A stretch of 64,000 nt of DNA from assembly GCA_020849665.1 (NCBI GenBank), contig JADLFX010000085.1, positions 1 to 64,000 on the forward strand, read 5' to 3'. Below the pieces are notes generated by a model. It saw only the letters and a list, made by a program, of their open reading frames with translations. It ran no database searches and was not told where the DNA came from. Position numbers and translations under genes: made by a program. The DNA is from Planctomycetota bacterium (GTDB lineage: Bacteria > Planctomycetota > UBA1135 > UBA2386). Every line of letters begins with the position of its first letter. The stretch's first letter is position 1. Below are positions 14,667 through 24,313 of this stretch, in pieces.

Positions 14667-15176
14667 TCACCGCACGGTGGTCACCACCGCCACCGAGAAC
14701 GCGGGACCGTCGCCACCGGTGGCGAGAGGCACCGCCGCGACCGCCTGCGTGGCGAACTGGAACCCGGTGGGCAGGGTCGGCGGCAGCGGCAGGCTCAGGT
14801 CCTGCCTGCCGTCCCAGCAGGCGCGGACCGGGCTCTGCTGGCTCACGACGCCGAGCGCGAGCGTGAAGAAGGGCGCGTCCAGCACCAGGGCGTTGGCGAG
14901 GCCCGGGATCTGGATGCAACCCGACGCCGACGGCGCCACGGCGATGCCGAACACCGCCTGCCTCGGGGCGTTGACGGTGAGCGTGAGGGTCTCCCCCGCC
15001 ACCACGGCGAGGGCGCGCGGCGTGCAGTCGAACACGTGGCAGAACTCGCCGGCCTGCCCCGCCTGACCCCGGACCAGGTAGCCGTAGATGCCGGGACGGA
15101 CCTGGGCGAGGGCCTCCGGGACGCAGACGCCGGCCAGCAGGACCGCGAGGGAGACACCGAGGGAAGGAAGACGCAT
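14667..15176 (-). CDS. small secreted protein, unknown
   Basis: Protein of 169 residues with a clear signal peptide (about 1-24, ending PEALAQ). The mature part begins with YGYLVRGQ and includes two Cys near residues 46-51 and two further on. Its end, LPTGFQFATQAVAAVPLATG, resembles the final strands of the C-terminal module in the larger secreted proteins, so it may be little more than that module. GGAGG lies eight bases upstream of the ATG, and TACCAT at 15206-15211 is a possible -10. No known function. Confidence 0.75.
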   Translation of the reverse strand: MRLPSLGVSLAVLLAGVCVPEALAQVRPGIYGYLVRGQAGQAGEFCHVFDCTPRALAVVAGETLTLTVNAPRQAVFGIAVAPSASGCIQIPGLANALVLDAPFFTLALGVVSQQSPVRACWDGRQDLSLPLPPTLPTGFQFATQAVAAVPLATGGDGPAFSVAVVTTVR

Positions 15177-15259
15177 CGTCGAGACCTCCGCGCGACAGCG
15201 ACGGCATGGTAGCCCGGAATCCGTGTGCCGTAGCGGCCGGCTCCTCCGCTTGGGGGTCC

Positions 15260-15667
15260 ATGCGCCTCGAGGAACGGAACAAGGCCGTAGTCCTGGCCTA
15301 CGTGGACGCGTTCAACCGCGGCGACTTCGCCGCCCTGCGCCGCATCTACGCCGCGGATGCCGTGGTGCAGGGCGTCCTGGGCCGCGGCGGCATGGGCTTC
15401 GTGCTCCCGGTCTGGCAGGAGCTGCACGAGGCGTTCGGGATCCAGCTGCAGGTGGACGACATGGTCGTCGCGGGCGAGACCGTGGTCGTGCGCTACACCG
15501 AGCGCGGCACGTTCCGCGCGCCGTTCCGCGGCAATCCCCCGACCGGACGGAGCTACGAGCTGGTGGCGATGGAGTGGTTCCGCCTGCACGAGGGCCGGAT
15601 CGTCGAGCGCTGGGGCGCGCGCGACGCGGCCGCGCTGGCGCGCCAGGTGGGGATGAAGCCGGCCTGA
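15260..15667 (+). CDS. SnoaL/NTF2-like protein
   Basis: Protein of 135 residues with an NTF2-like cone fold: VLAYVDAFNRGDFAALRRIYAADA at the start, then VVRYTERGTFRAPF, and ending in WFRLHEGRIVERWGARD. This ester-cyclase/SnoaL-like subgroup is common as small stand-alone enzymes or binding proteins, and many have no assigned substrate. The ATG at 15260 is chosen because homologous folds begin directly after it; ATG-like codons upstream lead through unlikely sequence. It ends 28 bases from the convergent polyketide synthase gene. A link to that pathway is possible but not shown. Confidence 0.8.
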   Translation: MRLEERNKAVVLAYVDAFNRGDFAALRRIYAADAVVQGVLGRGGMGFVLPVWQELHEAFGIQLQVDDMVVAGETVVVRYTERGTFRAPFRGNPPTGRSYELVAMEWFRLHEGRIVERWGARDAAALARQVGMKPA

Positions 15668-15694
15668 CGCACGCCGCCCCGTACCGCCCCCCGC

Positions 15695-16849
15695 TCAGCG
15701 GCGCAGGAGCACCACCTCGGAGCAGAACCCCGGGCCCATGGCCAGGAGCAGGCCCAGGCTGCCCTCGGGCCAGCGCCCCGGCGTCGCCAGCGTGCGCCCC
15801 AGCACCATCAGGACCGAGGCGCTGCTGAGGTTGCCCTGTTCCGCCAGCATCTGCCACGAGAGTGCGAAGTCCTGGTCGGTGAGCGCGAGGCCGTCCTGCA
15901 TGCCCTGCAGGACCTTCGGCCCGCCCGGATGCGCGATCCACGCGGCGATGTCGGCACGGCCGAGACCCTGGCTGGCCAGGAACGCATCGACGTCCACCGG
16001 CAGGCGCGTGCGCGCCACCTCCGGCACCGCCGGCGAGAGCACGATGCGGAACCCCCGCTCGGAGATGTCCCAGCCCATCACGTCCTCGGTGTCGGGATAG
16101 AACGTCGAGCGGGTCGCCACCAGCTCCGGCCACGCCGCGCCCGCGACCGCGGCACGCGGGTGCTGCGGCCCGACCAGCACCACGGCCGCGGCGCCGTCGC
16201 CGAAGAGGCCGGTGGAGATCAACGCCGCGACCGAGAGGTCCTCGCGCTGGAAGTTCAGGGAGCAGAGTTCGACGCAGAGCAGGACCGCCGCCTGGTCCGG
16301 GTACGCCCGGAGGTAGTCGGCGACGCGCGCGAGGCCCGCGGCGCCCGCCACGCAGCCCAGGCCGAAGAGCGGCATCCGCTTCACGTCCGGGCGCAGGCCG
16401 AGCTCGTTGATCAGCATCGCGTCGAGGGACGGCGAGGCGATGCCCGTGACCGTCGCGGCGAAGATCGCGCTGAGATCGCCGGCCTCCAGCCCTGCCGCGG
16501 CGAGGGCCGCCCGCACCGCCTCGCCGCCGAGGCGCCGCGCGACGCGGATCCACGCGTCGTTGGCCTTGCCGAAGGTGTCGAGGTGCTCGTACTCCTGGAG
16601 CGGCAGGGCGAGATGCCGGGCGCTCACGCGGGTGTGCTCGTGCAGGCTGGCCAGGCGCCGCAGCACCGCGGGCCGGTCGTGCCACATCCGCGCGAGATGG
16701 GCCACGATCTCCTCCTGGCGGTAGCGGTGCTCGGGCAGCGCCTGCCCCACGCCGGCCAGGAGCGCCGCGGCCGTGGCCGAGCCACGTTCGTGGGGCAGGG
16801 CCGGGGACGGGCGCGGCGGCGCGGGAAGGATGCTGGGACGCGGGGTCAT
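15695..16849 (-). CDS. type III polyketide synthase (alkylpyrone/alkylresorcinol type)
   Basis: Chalcone-synthase-fold homodimeric ketosynthase, 384 residues. The catalytic triad is Cys166 (FGLGCVAGA), His307 (WIAHPGGPKVL) and Asn340 (EQGNLSSASVL). Bacterial relatives extend fatty acyl-CoA with malonyl units to give alkylpyrones or alkylresorcinols. Its ATG overlaps the stop of the upstream methyltransferase gene (ATGA), so the two are translationally coupled. This is the last gene of a four-gene run (YceI, lipoprotein, methyltransferase, synthase). PKS type III plus ICMT-like methyltransferase is the known BpsA-BpsB arrangement of Bacillus, and Srs of Streptomyces adds a flavoprotein. The product here is inferred, not known. 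Confidence 0.93.
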   Translation of the reverse strand: MTPRPSILPAPPRPSPALPHERGSATAAALLAGVGQALPEHRYRQEEIVAHLARMWHDRPAVLRRLASLHEHTRVSARHLALPLQEYEHLDTFGKANDAWIRVARRLGGEAVRAALAAAGLEAGDLSAIFAATVTGIASPSLDAMLINELGLRPDVKRMPLFGLGCVAGAAGLARVADYLRAYPDQAAVLLCVELCSLNFQREDLSVAALISTGLFGDGAAAVVLVGPQHPRAAVAGAAWPELVATRSTFYPDTEDVMGWDISERGFRIVLSPAVPEVARTRLPVDVDAFLASQGLGRADIAAWIAHPGGPKVLQGMQDGLALTDQDFALSWQMLAEQGNLSSASVLMVLGRTLATPGRWPEGSLGLLLAMGPGFCSEVVLLRR

Positions 16850-17616
16850 CTCCACCTCGGGATCAAGTAGGGCACGCGCGCACGGTAGGCAGCGAAGCCC
16901 GCGCCGTGCATGCGCGCGTAGCGGCGCTCCTTGAGCCGCGGACCGAACCCACAATACGCGCTCCACAGCACCGCCAGGAGCAGGCGGTCCAGGGTCATGG
17001 TCGGCCCGGTCCACAGGACCAGCGCGAAGCCGAGATAGATCGGTTGCCGGCACAGGGCGAAGAGGCCCGAGGTGCGCAGCGGCCCGAACTCGGGCCGCCG
17101 GCCGCGGAACACCGCCCACCAGCCGAGGAGCCCGGTCTGCAGCGCGAGGCCGCCGTCCAGGATCGCCTTGTTCAGGAAGAGCCACGCGGCGACGTGCGTG
17201 GCGAAGAGCACCGTCCGACCCGCGCCCGCGGGCGCGTCGTAGAGCACGACGCCCGAAGGCGACCAGAGGCCGAACGCCAGCAGGAGCTGGAGCGAGGCCA
17301 CGATGGCGAACAGCGTGCTCGAGAGGTCGCGGGCGAGGTCGCCGGGCGCGAGGCGCAGCAGCCACGCGCGGCCGCGGCCGTTCAGGAGCGCGCTGTGCAG
17401 GAGCGGGAACTGGAGCACCAGCAGGGCATCGGCGGCGAATGCCCCGGCGCCGTGCAGGGTCCCCAGGCCGCTCTGCAGACCCGTGTGCAGGCCGACCGCC
17501 ATGCACGCGATCGCCGCGACGAAGAGCGTGTGGCAGGAGAGGCCGTACGCGAGCGCGACGGCGCTGCGGCGGAAGGCGCCGGGCAGGGCCGCGGCCCCCG
17601 GGTGCGACGGGCCCAT
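16846..17616 (-). CDS. ICMT-like membrane methyltransferase
   Basis: Integral-membrane methyltransferase of 256 residues with five or six hydrophobic segments. The C-terminal signature of the isoprenylcysteine carboxyl methyltransferase/phospholipid methyltransferase superfamily is present: LFALCRQPIYLGFALVLW and KERRYARMHGAGFAAY. It overlaps the polyketide synthase gene by four bases (ATGA) and starts two bases after the lipoprotein stop. In BpsB-like systems such an enzyme O-methylates the type III polyketide product, which is the best guess here. No Rossmann SAM motif is expected in this membrane family. Confidence 0.85.
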   Translation of the reverse strand: MGPSHPGAAALPGAFRRSAVALAYGLSCHTLFVAAIACMAVGLHTGLQSGLGTLHGAGAFAADALLVLQFPLLHSALLNGRGRAWLLRLAPGDLARDLSSTLFAIVASLQLLLAFGLWSPSGVVLYDAPAGAGRTVLFATHVAAWLFLNKAILDGGLALQTGLLGWWAVFRGRRPEFGPLRTSGLFALCRQPIYLGFALVLWTGPTMTLDRLLLAVLWSAYCGFGPRLKERRYARMHGAGFAAYRARVPYLIPRWR

Positions 17617-17618
17617 GC

Positions 17619-18062
17619 TCAACGCAGCTCCACCCGCCGCAGGACCACGGTCCCGTCGCTGCCGCGCAGGCGCAGCAGGTCCTGCGCCATCTCCGCCTGG
17701 GCCGGCTCCGCGCCTTCGCCGAGCACCACGGCGCCGCCCTGCAGGGTGAACGCACCGCTCAGCGTGGCGAAGCGCTCCTCGCCGCCGTCCTGCAGGAGCG
17801 CCGCGCCGGTGAACCGTCCGCCCGGTCGGAACAGGTAGTAGACCTTGCGCAGCGCCGCCGCCGCCGCGCCGGTGATCTCGACGGACTCGTAGAGGCCCGC
17901 GAACGCCTCGGCCGTGGCCGGCACGAACTCGGCCGTGGCGATCGGGGTCGCCACGGCGCGGTCCTCCACCGCCACGACGTTGCTGGGGATGCAGCCGGCC
18001 AGCAGGACGGCGAGGAGCGCCGACGGGGCCCAGGAGCGCGCCATCACCCGACCGCACCTCAT
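17619..18062 (-). CDS. small lipoprotein in the polyketide operon
   Basis: Protein of 147 residues with a lipoprotein signal: LLAVLLAGC, Cys24 counting from ATG 18062 (a second ATG at 18044 would also give a good signal). The mature part contains GLYESVEITG, KVYYLFRPGGRFTGAALL and SGAFTLQGGAVVL, which looks like a small beta-rich, perhaps lipocalin-like, domain. I do not recognise the family. Its ATG overlaps the YceI stop (ATGA). An envelope role in handling the product of the neighbouring polyketide synthase is inferred from context alone. Confidence 0.75.
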   Translation of the reverse strand: MRCGRVMARSWAPSALLAVLLAGCIPSNVVAVEDRAVATPIATAEFVPATAEAFAGLYESVEITGAAAAALRKVYYLFRPGGRFTGAALLQDGGEERFATLSGAFTLQGGAVVLGEGAEPAQAEMAQDLLRLRGSDGTVVLRRVELR

Positions 18063-19240
18063 TCGGCCGCCTTCCCGGTGCAGCGGGCGCGCAGCGCCAC
18101 CCACACCTTCACCTCGGGCGCCATCTTGATCAGGCCGAGCTTGCTCGGCACCGGCACCTTGTACTCGTCGAGCCGGATCGTGGTCTCGCCGCGCACCTCG
18201 AGCCGGCGGCTCGCATCGATCGCCGCAGTGACCGGAATGACCAGCTCGCGGGTCTCGCCGCGGATCGTCATCCGGCCCTTCACCGTGCCGGCGACGGACT
18301 CCTTGGCGGCGTCGACGCGGGTCGGCTCGAAGCCGGTGATCTCGTAGCGGATCGCATCGTGGTGCGCAGTGTCGAGGTGCTCGCACATCGCCGCATCGCG
18401 GTCCGGGAGGCCGGTGGTCAGCGTCTTCGCCTCCGCCACCACCTCGCCGCGCAGGGAGCTGCCGGCATCCGCGAGGTTCACCGTGAGCGTGCCCTGCACC
18501 TTGGAGGTCACGCCGGTGAAGTCGTGCAGCGTGCTCTTGGCATCGAAGCCGACCCGCGACAGGGACGGCACGACCTCGAAGGTCTGGCGCTGGTCGAAGC
18601 GGAAGGGGTCCTGCGGCACCTCGAAGGCGAGGAAGCTGCGCTTGCCCGCTGGGCGCGAGGCCGGCGTGCCCTGGGCCGCCGGCGGCGGCGGGGACTCGGC
18701 CGGCGGCGCGGGAGCCTGCGCCGCCGCGGCACCGGCGCCGCCGGGCGCCGCCCCGGGTCTGGCCTCGGACTCGCCTCTGGGCACGGCCGCGATGCCGGGC
18801 CGCGACTCCGCGACCGGTTCGCCGGCGGCGCGCTGGGCGCGGGCGGCGCTCGCCGCGTCGTCGACCGCGCGGGCGAGCTCGCCGACCCTCGTCTCCTGGG
18901 CGCGCAGGGCCGCGGCCAGCCGTTCGATCCGGGCCTGCAGATCCGCGAACCCGGCCTGCGTGGCGTCGTGGCGCTCGCCCGCGCCCTGGTCGAGGCCCTT
19001 GGCCAGGGTCTCGAGGTTGCGCGCCGTCGAGGCGCCGAGCGCGCGCACCTCGGTCTGGACCTGGCGCAGGTCCTCGCGCAGACCCGCCATCGGATCCTCG
19101 CCGCCGCGCTGCGCAGCCGCGCTCTCCTCCTGGATCGTGATGGCGAGGCGGTCCTTGACCAGGGCCCACGCCGCCACTCCGCTCCCGGTGAACGCCAGGA
19201 GGGCGAGGAGCCCTCCGGCCTGCAGGATCTTGCGCACCAT
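18059..19240 (-). CDS. membrane-anchored YceI-family lipid-binding protein
   Basis: Protein of 393 residues: one N-terminal membrane segment (about 7-28), a coiled-coil-like region (about 45-130), an Ala/Pro-rich linker (145-200), and a YceI domain (about 205-390). The YceI part reads FEVVPSLSRVGFDAKSTLHD, VKGRMTIRGETRELVIPV and APEVKVWVALRARC. YceI folds are known to bind isoprenoid quinones and similar amphipathic lipids in a lipocalin-like barrel. The long spacer suggests the barrel reaches into the periplasm from an inner-membrane anchor. First gene of the four-gene operon ending in the type III synthase; its start is 264 bases from the divergent exporter. Confidence 0.88.
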   Translation of the reverse strand: MVRKILQAGGLLALLAFTGSGVAAWALVKDRLAITIQEESAAAQRGGEDPMAGLREDLRQVQTEVRALGASTARNLETLAKGLDQGAGERHDATQAGFADLQARIERLAAALRAQETRVGELARAVDDAASAARAQRAAGEPVAESRPGIAAVPRGESEARPGAAPGGAGAAAAQAPAPPAESPPPPAAQGTPASRPAGKRSFLAFEVPQDPFRFDQRQTFEVVPSLSRVGFDAKSTLHDFTGVTSKVQGTLTVNLADAGSSLRGEVVAEAKTLTTGLPDRDAAMCEHLDTAHHDAIRYEITGFEPTRVDAAKESVAGTVKGRMTIRGETRELVIPVTAAIDASRRLEVRGETTIRLDEYKVPVPSKLGLIKMAPEVKVWVALRARCTGKAAE

Positions 19241-19354
19241 GTCCGGCGGACGAGCAAACGCCGGACCAACCCGGCGCCGACCGCGATCCGCACATGCAGC
19301 GCCCGCCGCAGCGCACGTCAGGGTGGCGCGGGGCGCCGCGCGGGCGCGGCCGCG

Positions 19355-19386
19355 CTTGTAAGAGTTACCAAGGCGTGCAAGTTCTT
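19355..19386. promoter_or_regulatory. AT-rich island between the divergent lipid operons
   Basis: In the 264-base gap between the YceI and exporter genes, this stretch is conspicuously AT-rich against flanks near 85% G+C. On the minus strand it offers GAACTT/TTGCAC-like elements, and CTTG...CAAG marks a small inverted repeat at its borders. It is the likely place for promoters or an operator serving both arms. No precise promoter can be fixed. Confidence 0.4.
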
Positions 19387-19504
19387 CCGCGCCGGCGCGG
19401 CGCGACGCGCCCCACGCCGCGCGAGGAACGGCCGTCGCGGCGGGGCAGGCGCGGAATCGCGGCCGCAGCCCGACTCCGGCACGCCGCGTGCTCCGTGGGA
19501 ACCC

Positions 19505-21532
19505 GTGCAACGTTGGCGCGACATCGCGGTGCTCGTGGTCCTGGCGCTCGCCGCGGCGGTGCTGGCGCCGCTGCACCTGCGCCTGCGGGTCGACCTGGAG
19601 AACCGGGCGATGAAGTCGCAGGGCACGCCCGAGGCGGCCGCCATGGCGGAACGCAACCGGGTCTTCGGGGCGGAGCACACGGCGCTGGTCCTCCTGGAGC
19701 CGCGCACTCGCGAGGTCGCGGTGCGTCCCGACGATCCCGCGGTGCTGGCCCTGACGCGGGCGCTCGGCTCCCTGGCCGGCGTGACCCACGTGGCGGCCGT
19801 GCCCAGGCCGAACGCCGACTGCCACCTCCTCGCCGTGGAGATCGACGCGGCGAGGGCCGCGGGCACCGCACCCGTGGTGCGGGACGTGCAACGGGTGGCG
19901 CGGGAACTCGCGCCGGTGACCTTCCACGTCGCCGTGTCGGGGCAGCCGGTCGGCGAGGTCGCCATCGCGGACGCGATCCGCAACGAGCAGATGCGCATCG
20001 TCCCGGCGATCGCCGTCGCGCTCTTCGCCCTGCTCTGGCTGCGCTACCGCCGGGCGCGCCTCGCGTTCGCGGTGATGCTGCCCTCGCTCCTGGGGATCGT
20101 GGCCATCGGCGCGCTCCAGGTCGGTCTCGGCCACCAGCTCGATCCGGTCTCCGCGCTGCTCCACCCCGTCCTGCTGACGGTCGGCGTGGCCGGGGCCGTG
20201 CATCTCGTCGAGGGAGTCCTGCTGCGCGTCCGCCTGGGCCAGGAACCGGGACCGGCCACGCGGAATACGGTGCGCGACCTCGTCCTGCCCACGGCGCTGA
20301 CCTGCGGCACGACCGTGGCCGGATTCGCGAGCCTCGCCAGCAGCGCCGTCCCCGCCATCACGCGTTTCGGCCTGCTCGCGGCGTCCGGCGTGGTCCTGGT
20401 GGTGCTGCTGGCCTTCGCGCTGATTCCTGCGTGGCTGCGCCTGTGGATCGGCCCCGCACAGGTGCGCGCACTGCGCCAGCGCGGCGCGCTGGCGCCACCG
20501 GCCAGCCCGCTCCTCGCCGTCTGGCTGCGCAAGTCGGCCCGGCCCCTGGTGGTCGCGGCCGGCGTGCTCGCGCTGCTCGGCGCCGCGGCCTGGAGCCAGC
20601 TGCGCGTCGACACCGATCCGCTGCGGGTCCTGCCCGAAGAGCATGCCTTCCGCCACGACACCGGACGCTTCGCGGCACGCCTGGGTGGGATCGAGACCTT
20701 CGACCTCCTGCTCCCACCTCCTGCCGCCGGCAACCAAGGACGGCTCGCCCGCGCCGCCGGTCTCCTGCGCCTGCAGGCCGGTCTCCTGGCCGATCCCCAG
20801 GTCGTGACCCTGATCGGTGCGCCGCGCATCTCGGCCGAGGGTCACGCCCTGGTGCGTGCGCTGCTGGCGCCAGGGTCGAGCGAGGTGCGCGAACGGCTCT
20901 TCTCGGCCTGCGAGGCACGCGCACGCCAGCTCGGCTGGCCGGGCGCCGTGGCCACCGGGCCCACCGTGCAGATCCTGCGCGACTCGGCCGCGCTGGTGCG
21001 CGGCCAGCTCGGCAGCCTCGCGTCGACCCTGGTGGTGCTGCTCCTCGCGCTGTGGGCCGGGTTCCGGTCGCTGCCCATGGCGCTGCTCGGCCTCGTCCCC
21101 AACCTGATCGCGTGCCTGCTCCTCTACGGCGGCCTGGCCGCGCTCGGCCAGCCCCTGAGCGTGGCGACGGCGATGATCGGTGCCGTGATGCTGGGGCTGG
21201 TGGTCGACGACTCGGTGCACTTCCTGCACCGCTTCCTGCAGGCGCGGCGCGCGGGGAGCAGCCGGATCTCGGCGGTGGCGCGCGCCCTGCACCGCACCGG
21301 CTCGGCGGTCACGGTCACCTCGCTGGTGCTGGCCGCGGGCTTCGCGGTGGGGCTGCTTGGTGACCTGACCACCACCCGCGAGTTCGGCGCCGCCGCGGCG
21401 GCCGCGATCCTGCTCGCCCTGCTCGCCGACCTGGGGCTCACCCCGGCCATCCTGCTCTGCCGCGAACCCGCGCCGCGGGTCCGGCAGCAACCCGAAGCCC
21501 TCCCATGTCCAGAGTCAGCACCTACGACCTGA
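19505..21532 (+). CDS. RND/MMPL-type lipid exporter
   Basis: Membrane protein of about 675 residues with the RND repeat plan: one TM helix, a periplasmic loop, five TM helices, a second loop, five TM helices. The second TM4-like helix carries GAVMLGLVVDDSVHFLHRF, the Asp-rich signature of the MMPL/HAE3 group that moves lipids and hopanoids. A shorter related segment is HPVLLTVGVAGAVHLVEGV in the first half. GTG 19505 is chosen because it directly precedes the first TM helix; the frame is open far upstream but compositionally poor. It overlaps the next gene by 28 bases. Likely exports the lipid made by the divergent operon. Confidence 0.87.
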   Translation: MQRWRDIAVLVVLALAAAVLAPLHLRLRVDLENRAMKSQGTPEAAAMAERNRVFGAEHTALVLLEPRTREVAVRPDDPAVLALTRALGSLAGVTHVAAVPRPNADCHLLAVEIDAARAAGTAPVVRDVQRVARELAPVTFHVAVSGQPVGEVAIADAIRNEQMRIVPAIAVALFALLWLRYRRARLAFAVMLPSLLGIVAIGALQVGLGHQLDPVSALLHPVLLTVGVAGAVHLVEGVLLRVRLGQEPGPATRNTVRDLVLPTALTCGTTVAGFASLASSAVPAITRFGLLAASGVVLVVLLAFALIPAWLRLWIGPAQVRALRQRGALAPPASPLLAVWLRKSARPLVVAAGVLALLGAAAWSQLRVDTDPLRVLPEEHAFRHDTGRFAARLGGIETFDLLLPPPAAGNQGRLARAAGLLRLQAGLLADPQVVTLIGAPRISAEGHALVRALLAPGSSEVRERLFSACEARARQLGWPGAVATGPTVQILRDSAALVRGQLGSLASTLVVLLLALWAGFRSLPMALLGLVPNLIACLLLYGGLAALGQPLSVATAMIGAVMLGLVVDDSVHFLHRFLQARRAGSSRISAVARALHRTGSAVTVTSLVLAAGFAVGLLGDLTTTREFGAAAAAAILLALLADLGLTPAILLCREPAPRVRQQPEALPCPESAPTT

Positions 21533-22755
21533 TCGTGGTCGGCGCCGGACCTGCCGGCGCGCACCTCGCGCTGCGCATGGCGCGTGCCGGATTCTCCGTC
21601 GCCCTCCTCGATCGCAAGCGCTTCCCGCGCCCCAAGGCGTGCGGCGAATTCCTGAGCCCGGAGTGTGCGCCCCTCCTGGCGGAGCTCGGCCTCTACGAGC
21701 CCGTCGTGGCCGCCGGCGCATGGCCCGTGGCGGGAATGGACCTGCACGGCTACGGCCGTCATGCCCGCGGCGGATTCGTCCCGGTGGGCCCCTACGCGGC
21801 CCCGCTCGAGCACGGCCTGGCGGTGCGCCGGGAGGTCCTCGACGCGATCGCGGTGCGTGCTGCCGCGGCGCGCACCGAGGTGCATCTGGCGGAAGGACAC
21901 ACGGTGACCGGGGTGCTGCGCGATGCCGATGGCGCCGTGACCGGGGTCACCGTCATGGACAGCGAGGGCGAGCCGGGCGAGCTGCGCGCGCGGTACACGG
22001 TCGGCGCCGACGGCACGCGTTCGGCGATCGCACGGGCACTCGACCTGTGGCGGCCGGTCCCCTGGCTGCGCCGCTTCGCCCTGGTCACCCGCTACGCGGA
22101 GATCGAGCTCGGGCCGCGTGCGGAGGTGCACTTCTTCCCGCGCGGCTACTTCGCGGCGACCCCGGTCGACAGCGGGCTCTTCTCGGTCAACCTCGTGGTG
22201 GACGAGGATCACCTGCGCGCCTCGCCGCTGCCGGCGGCGGAGTACTTCGCTGCCCAGCTCCGCCACGTGCCCGCGTTCGCCGAGAAGCTGGCGCGCGGCC
22301 GGCGCGGCGAGGCGGTGCGCGGCATCGGCCCCATGGCATGCACCACCACGACGCCCGTGTTCGCGGGCGGCGCCCTGGTCGGCGACGCCTGCGGCTACGT
22401 CGATCCGGTGACGGGCGAAGGACTCTTCTTCGCCATGCGCGGCGCGGAGCTCCTGGCCGGCGAGCTCGCCACCGCGCTGCACGCGGGCCGCACGGGCCCG
22501 CGTGCGCTCGAGGGCTATCGCCGTGCGCGGCGCCGCGAGTTCGGGCCCCGCCTGACCATGGCCCGCCTGCTGCAACGCGGCCTGCGCAGCGGGCTGGTCA
22601 CCAAGACCTTCCTGGGACTGCTGCAACGCCGCCCGCGGCTCGCCGATCTCCTGGTCTCGGTGACCGGGGACTACGCCCCGCCGCGGGCGCTGCTGGCGCC
22701 CAAGGTGTGGTGGCCGGCACTCACCTCCTGCGCCGGATCCGTGGCCGGCGCATAA
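21505..22755 (+). CDS. FAD-dependent oxidoreductase, geranylgeranyl reductase family
   Basis: Flavoprotein of 416 residues. The N-terminal dinucleotide motif is IVVGAGPAGAHLALRMARAG, followed by DRKRFPRPKACGEFLSP, which is typical of the geranylgeranyl-reductase/PHBH superfamily. The second FAD motif is GALVGDACGYVDPVTGEG. Members hydrogenate isoprenoid double bonds or hydroxylate aromatic rings. It overlaps the exporter gene by 28 bases, so the two are probably co-translated. Next to a type III polyketide synthase and a methyltransferase it recalls SrsC, which converts alkylresorcinols to quinones; reduction of a polyprenyl chain is the alternative. Confidence 0.88.
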   Translation: MSRVSTYDLIVVGAGPAGAHLALRMARAGFSVALLDRKRFPRPKACGEFLSPECAPLLAELGLYEPVVAAGAWPVAGMDLHGYGRHARGGFVPVGPYAAPLEHGLAVRREVLDAIAVRAAAARTEVHLAEGHTVTGVLRDADGAVTGVTVMDSEGEPGELRARYTVGADGTRSAIARALDLWRPVPWLRRFALVTRYAEIELGPRAEVHFFPRGYFAATPVDSGLFSVNLVVDEDHLRASPLPAAEYFAAQLRHVPAFAEKLARGRRGEAVRGIGPMACTTTTPVFAGGALVGDACGYVDPVTGEGLFFAMRGAELLAGELATALHAGRTGPRALEGYRRARRREFGPRLTMARLLQRGLRSGLVTKTFLGLLQRRPRLADLLVSVTGDYAPPRALLAPKVWWPALTSCAGSVAGA

Positions 22756-22756
22756 T
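22751..22756 (+). promoter_or_regulatory. -10-like box before the histidine kinase gene
   Basis: CATAAT lies ten bases before ATG 22767, so a transcript from it would have a leader of only a few bases. It lies across the end of the upstream oxidoreductase gene (stop at 22753-22755). Confidence 0.35.
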
Positions 22757-22766
22757 CGCGGGCCAC

Positions 22767-24313
22767 ATGTCCGCAATGGCGCCGCTCCGCAGCCCACGGC
22801 CGCACTCGCGCCATCTCTTCTCCCTCGGCCGCGTCCTCGGCCTCGCGGTGGGGCTCCTGGTCGTCTCGCTCGGCTCGGTGTGCGCACTGGTCCTGCACCA
22901 CCTCGGCCAGATGCGCGACGACGCGCGCCGGGTGATGGAGGAGACCGGCGAGTCCAATCTCTCGACCCAGCTGGTGGCCGCGCTCGAGGGCGCACAGAAC
23001 TGTGCGGCGCTGGGCGGCGAGACGCGCGAATCCGGCGAGAGCGTGGCGCAACGCGGGCGCGTGTTCCTGGGCGAGGCGCGCGGGATCCTGGGACGCCTGG
23101 AACGCGTGGCCGGCGCCGCCGACCAGACCCATGGCGAGCACGAGGCGGTCGAGCAGCGCCTGTTCGACAAGATCCACGGCGGCCTCGATCAGCTGGAGGC
23201 CGTCCTGGCCGGCGCGACCCCCGCCGCCGGAGCCGCGCTGGCCTCGGAGCTGCGCAGCGAGGCACACCGGCTGGCCGGCGTGTTCGCGGCCGAGAACCGC
23301 GCCGAGGCCGAGCTGGCCAACGCCGACCTGCTGCGCCGGGTCCGCGCCACCTCCAGGGTCATGTTGATCACCGTGGCCGCCAGCGCCGTCGCGCTCTGCC
23401 TGGTGCTCTGGCTGGTGGCGCGGCGGATCGTCGCGCCGATCCGCACGCTGCGCGACGGCACCGAGCGCTTCGGGCGGGGCGAACGCGCCATCCGCATCGG
23501 CCTGCGCACGCGCGACGAGATCGGCGACCTGGCGGCGGCCTTCGACTGGATGGCCGAACGCGTGGCGCTCAACCAGAACCTGCTCGAGGCGCGGGTGAAG
23601 AGCATGGCGCGTGAAGTCGTGCGCGCCGCCAGGCTGGCCGAGCTCGGCACGCTCGCGGCGGGCGTGGCACACGAGATCAACACGCCGCTGGCCAGCATCG
23701 CCTCCGCCGCCGAGGGGCTGCAGCGGCGCATCGAGCGCGGCGAGCTGGATCGCGCGGACCAGCTGGAGTACCTGCGCACCATCGCCGGCGAGGCGTACCG
23801 GGCACATGAGATCACGGCGCGCCTGCTCACCTTCGCCCGCCAGGATCGCGGCGACGTCGGTCCCGTCGACCTGCGCGCGTGCCTCGGGGAAGTGGAGCGG
23901 ATCCTGCGCCACCAGCTCGAACAGTCCGGCCTGCGGCTCCACCTCGACCTGCCTGAGAGCCTCCCCGCGGTGCGCAGCAACGCCGGGGAGCTGAAGCAGG
24001 TGCTCCTGAACCTGCTGGTGAACGCGCGCGATGCCAGCCCGCCGCACAGCGAGATCCGCCTCGCGGCGCGCGGCGTGGACGGCACCGTGGAGCTGACCGT
24101 CCAGGACCAGGGCAGCGGCGTGCCGTCGGAGTACCTGGAGCGCATCTTCGACCCGTTCTTCACCACCAAGCCGCCCGGCAAGGGCACCGGCCTCGGGCTG
24201 GCCCTCTCCCTCGCGCTGGTCGAGGGCCACGGCGGGAGGCTCGAGGTGCACAACACGCCGGGCAGCGGCGCCTGCTTCACCCTGACCCTGCCTGCGCATC
24301 CCGGGGTGGCGGT

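Noticed and set aside
19241-19504. A sigma54 -24/-12 promoter for the lipid arms
   Set aside because: TTGCA is present on the minus strand, but no GG lies at the required distance (the nearest are two or three bases off). Not enough for a call despite the nearby NtrC-type regulator.
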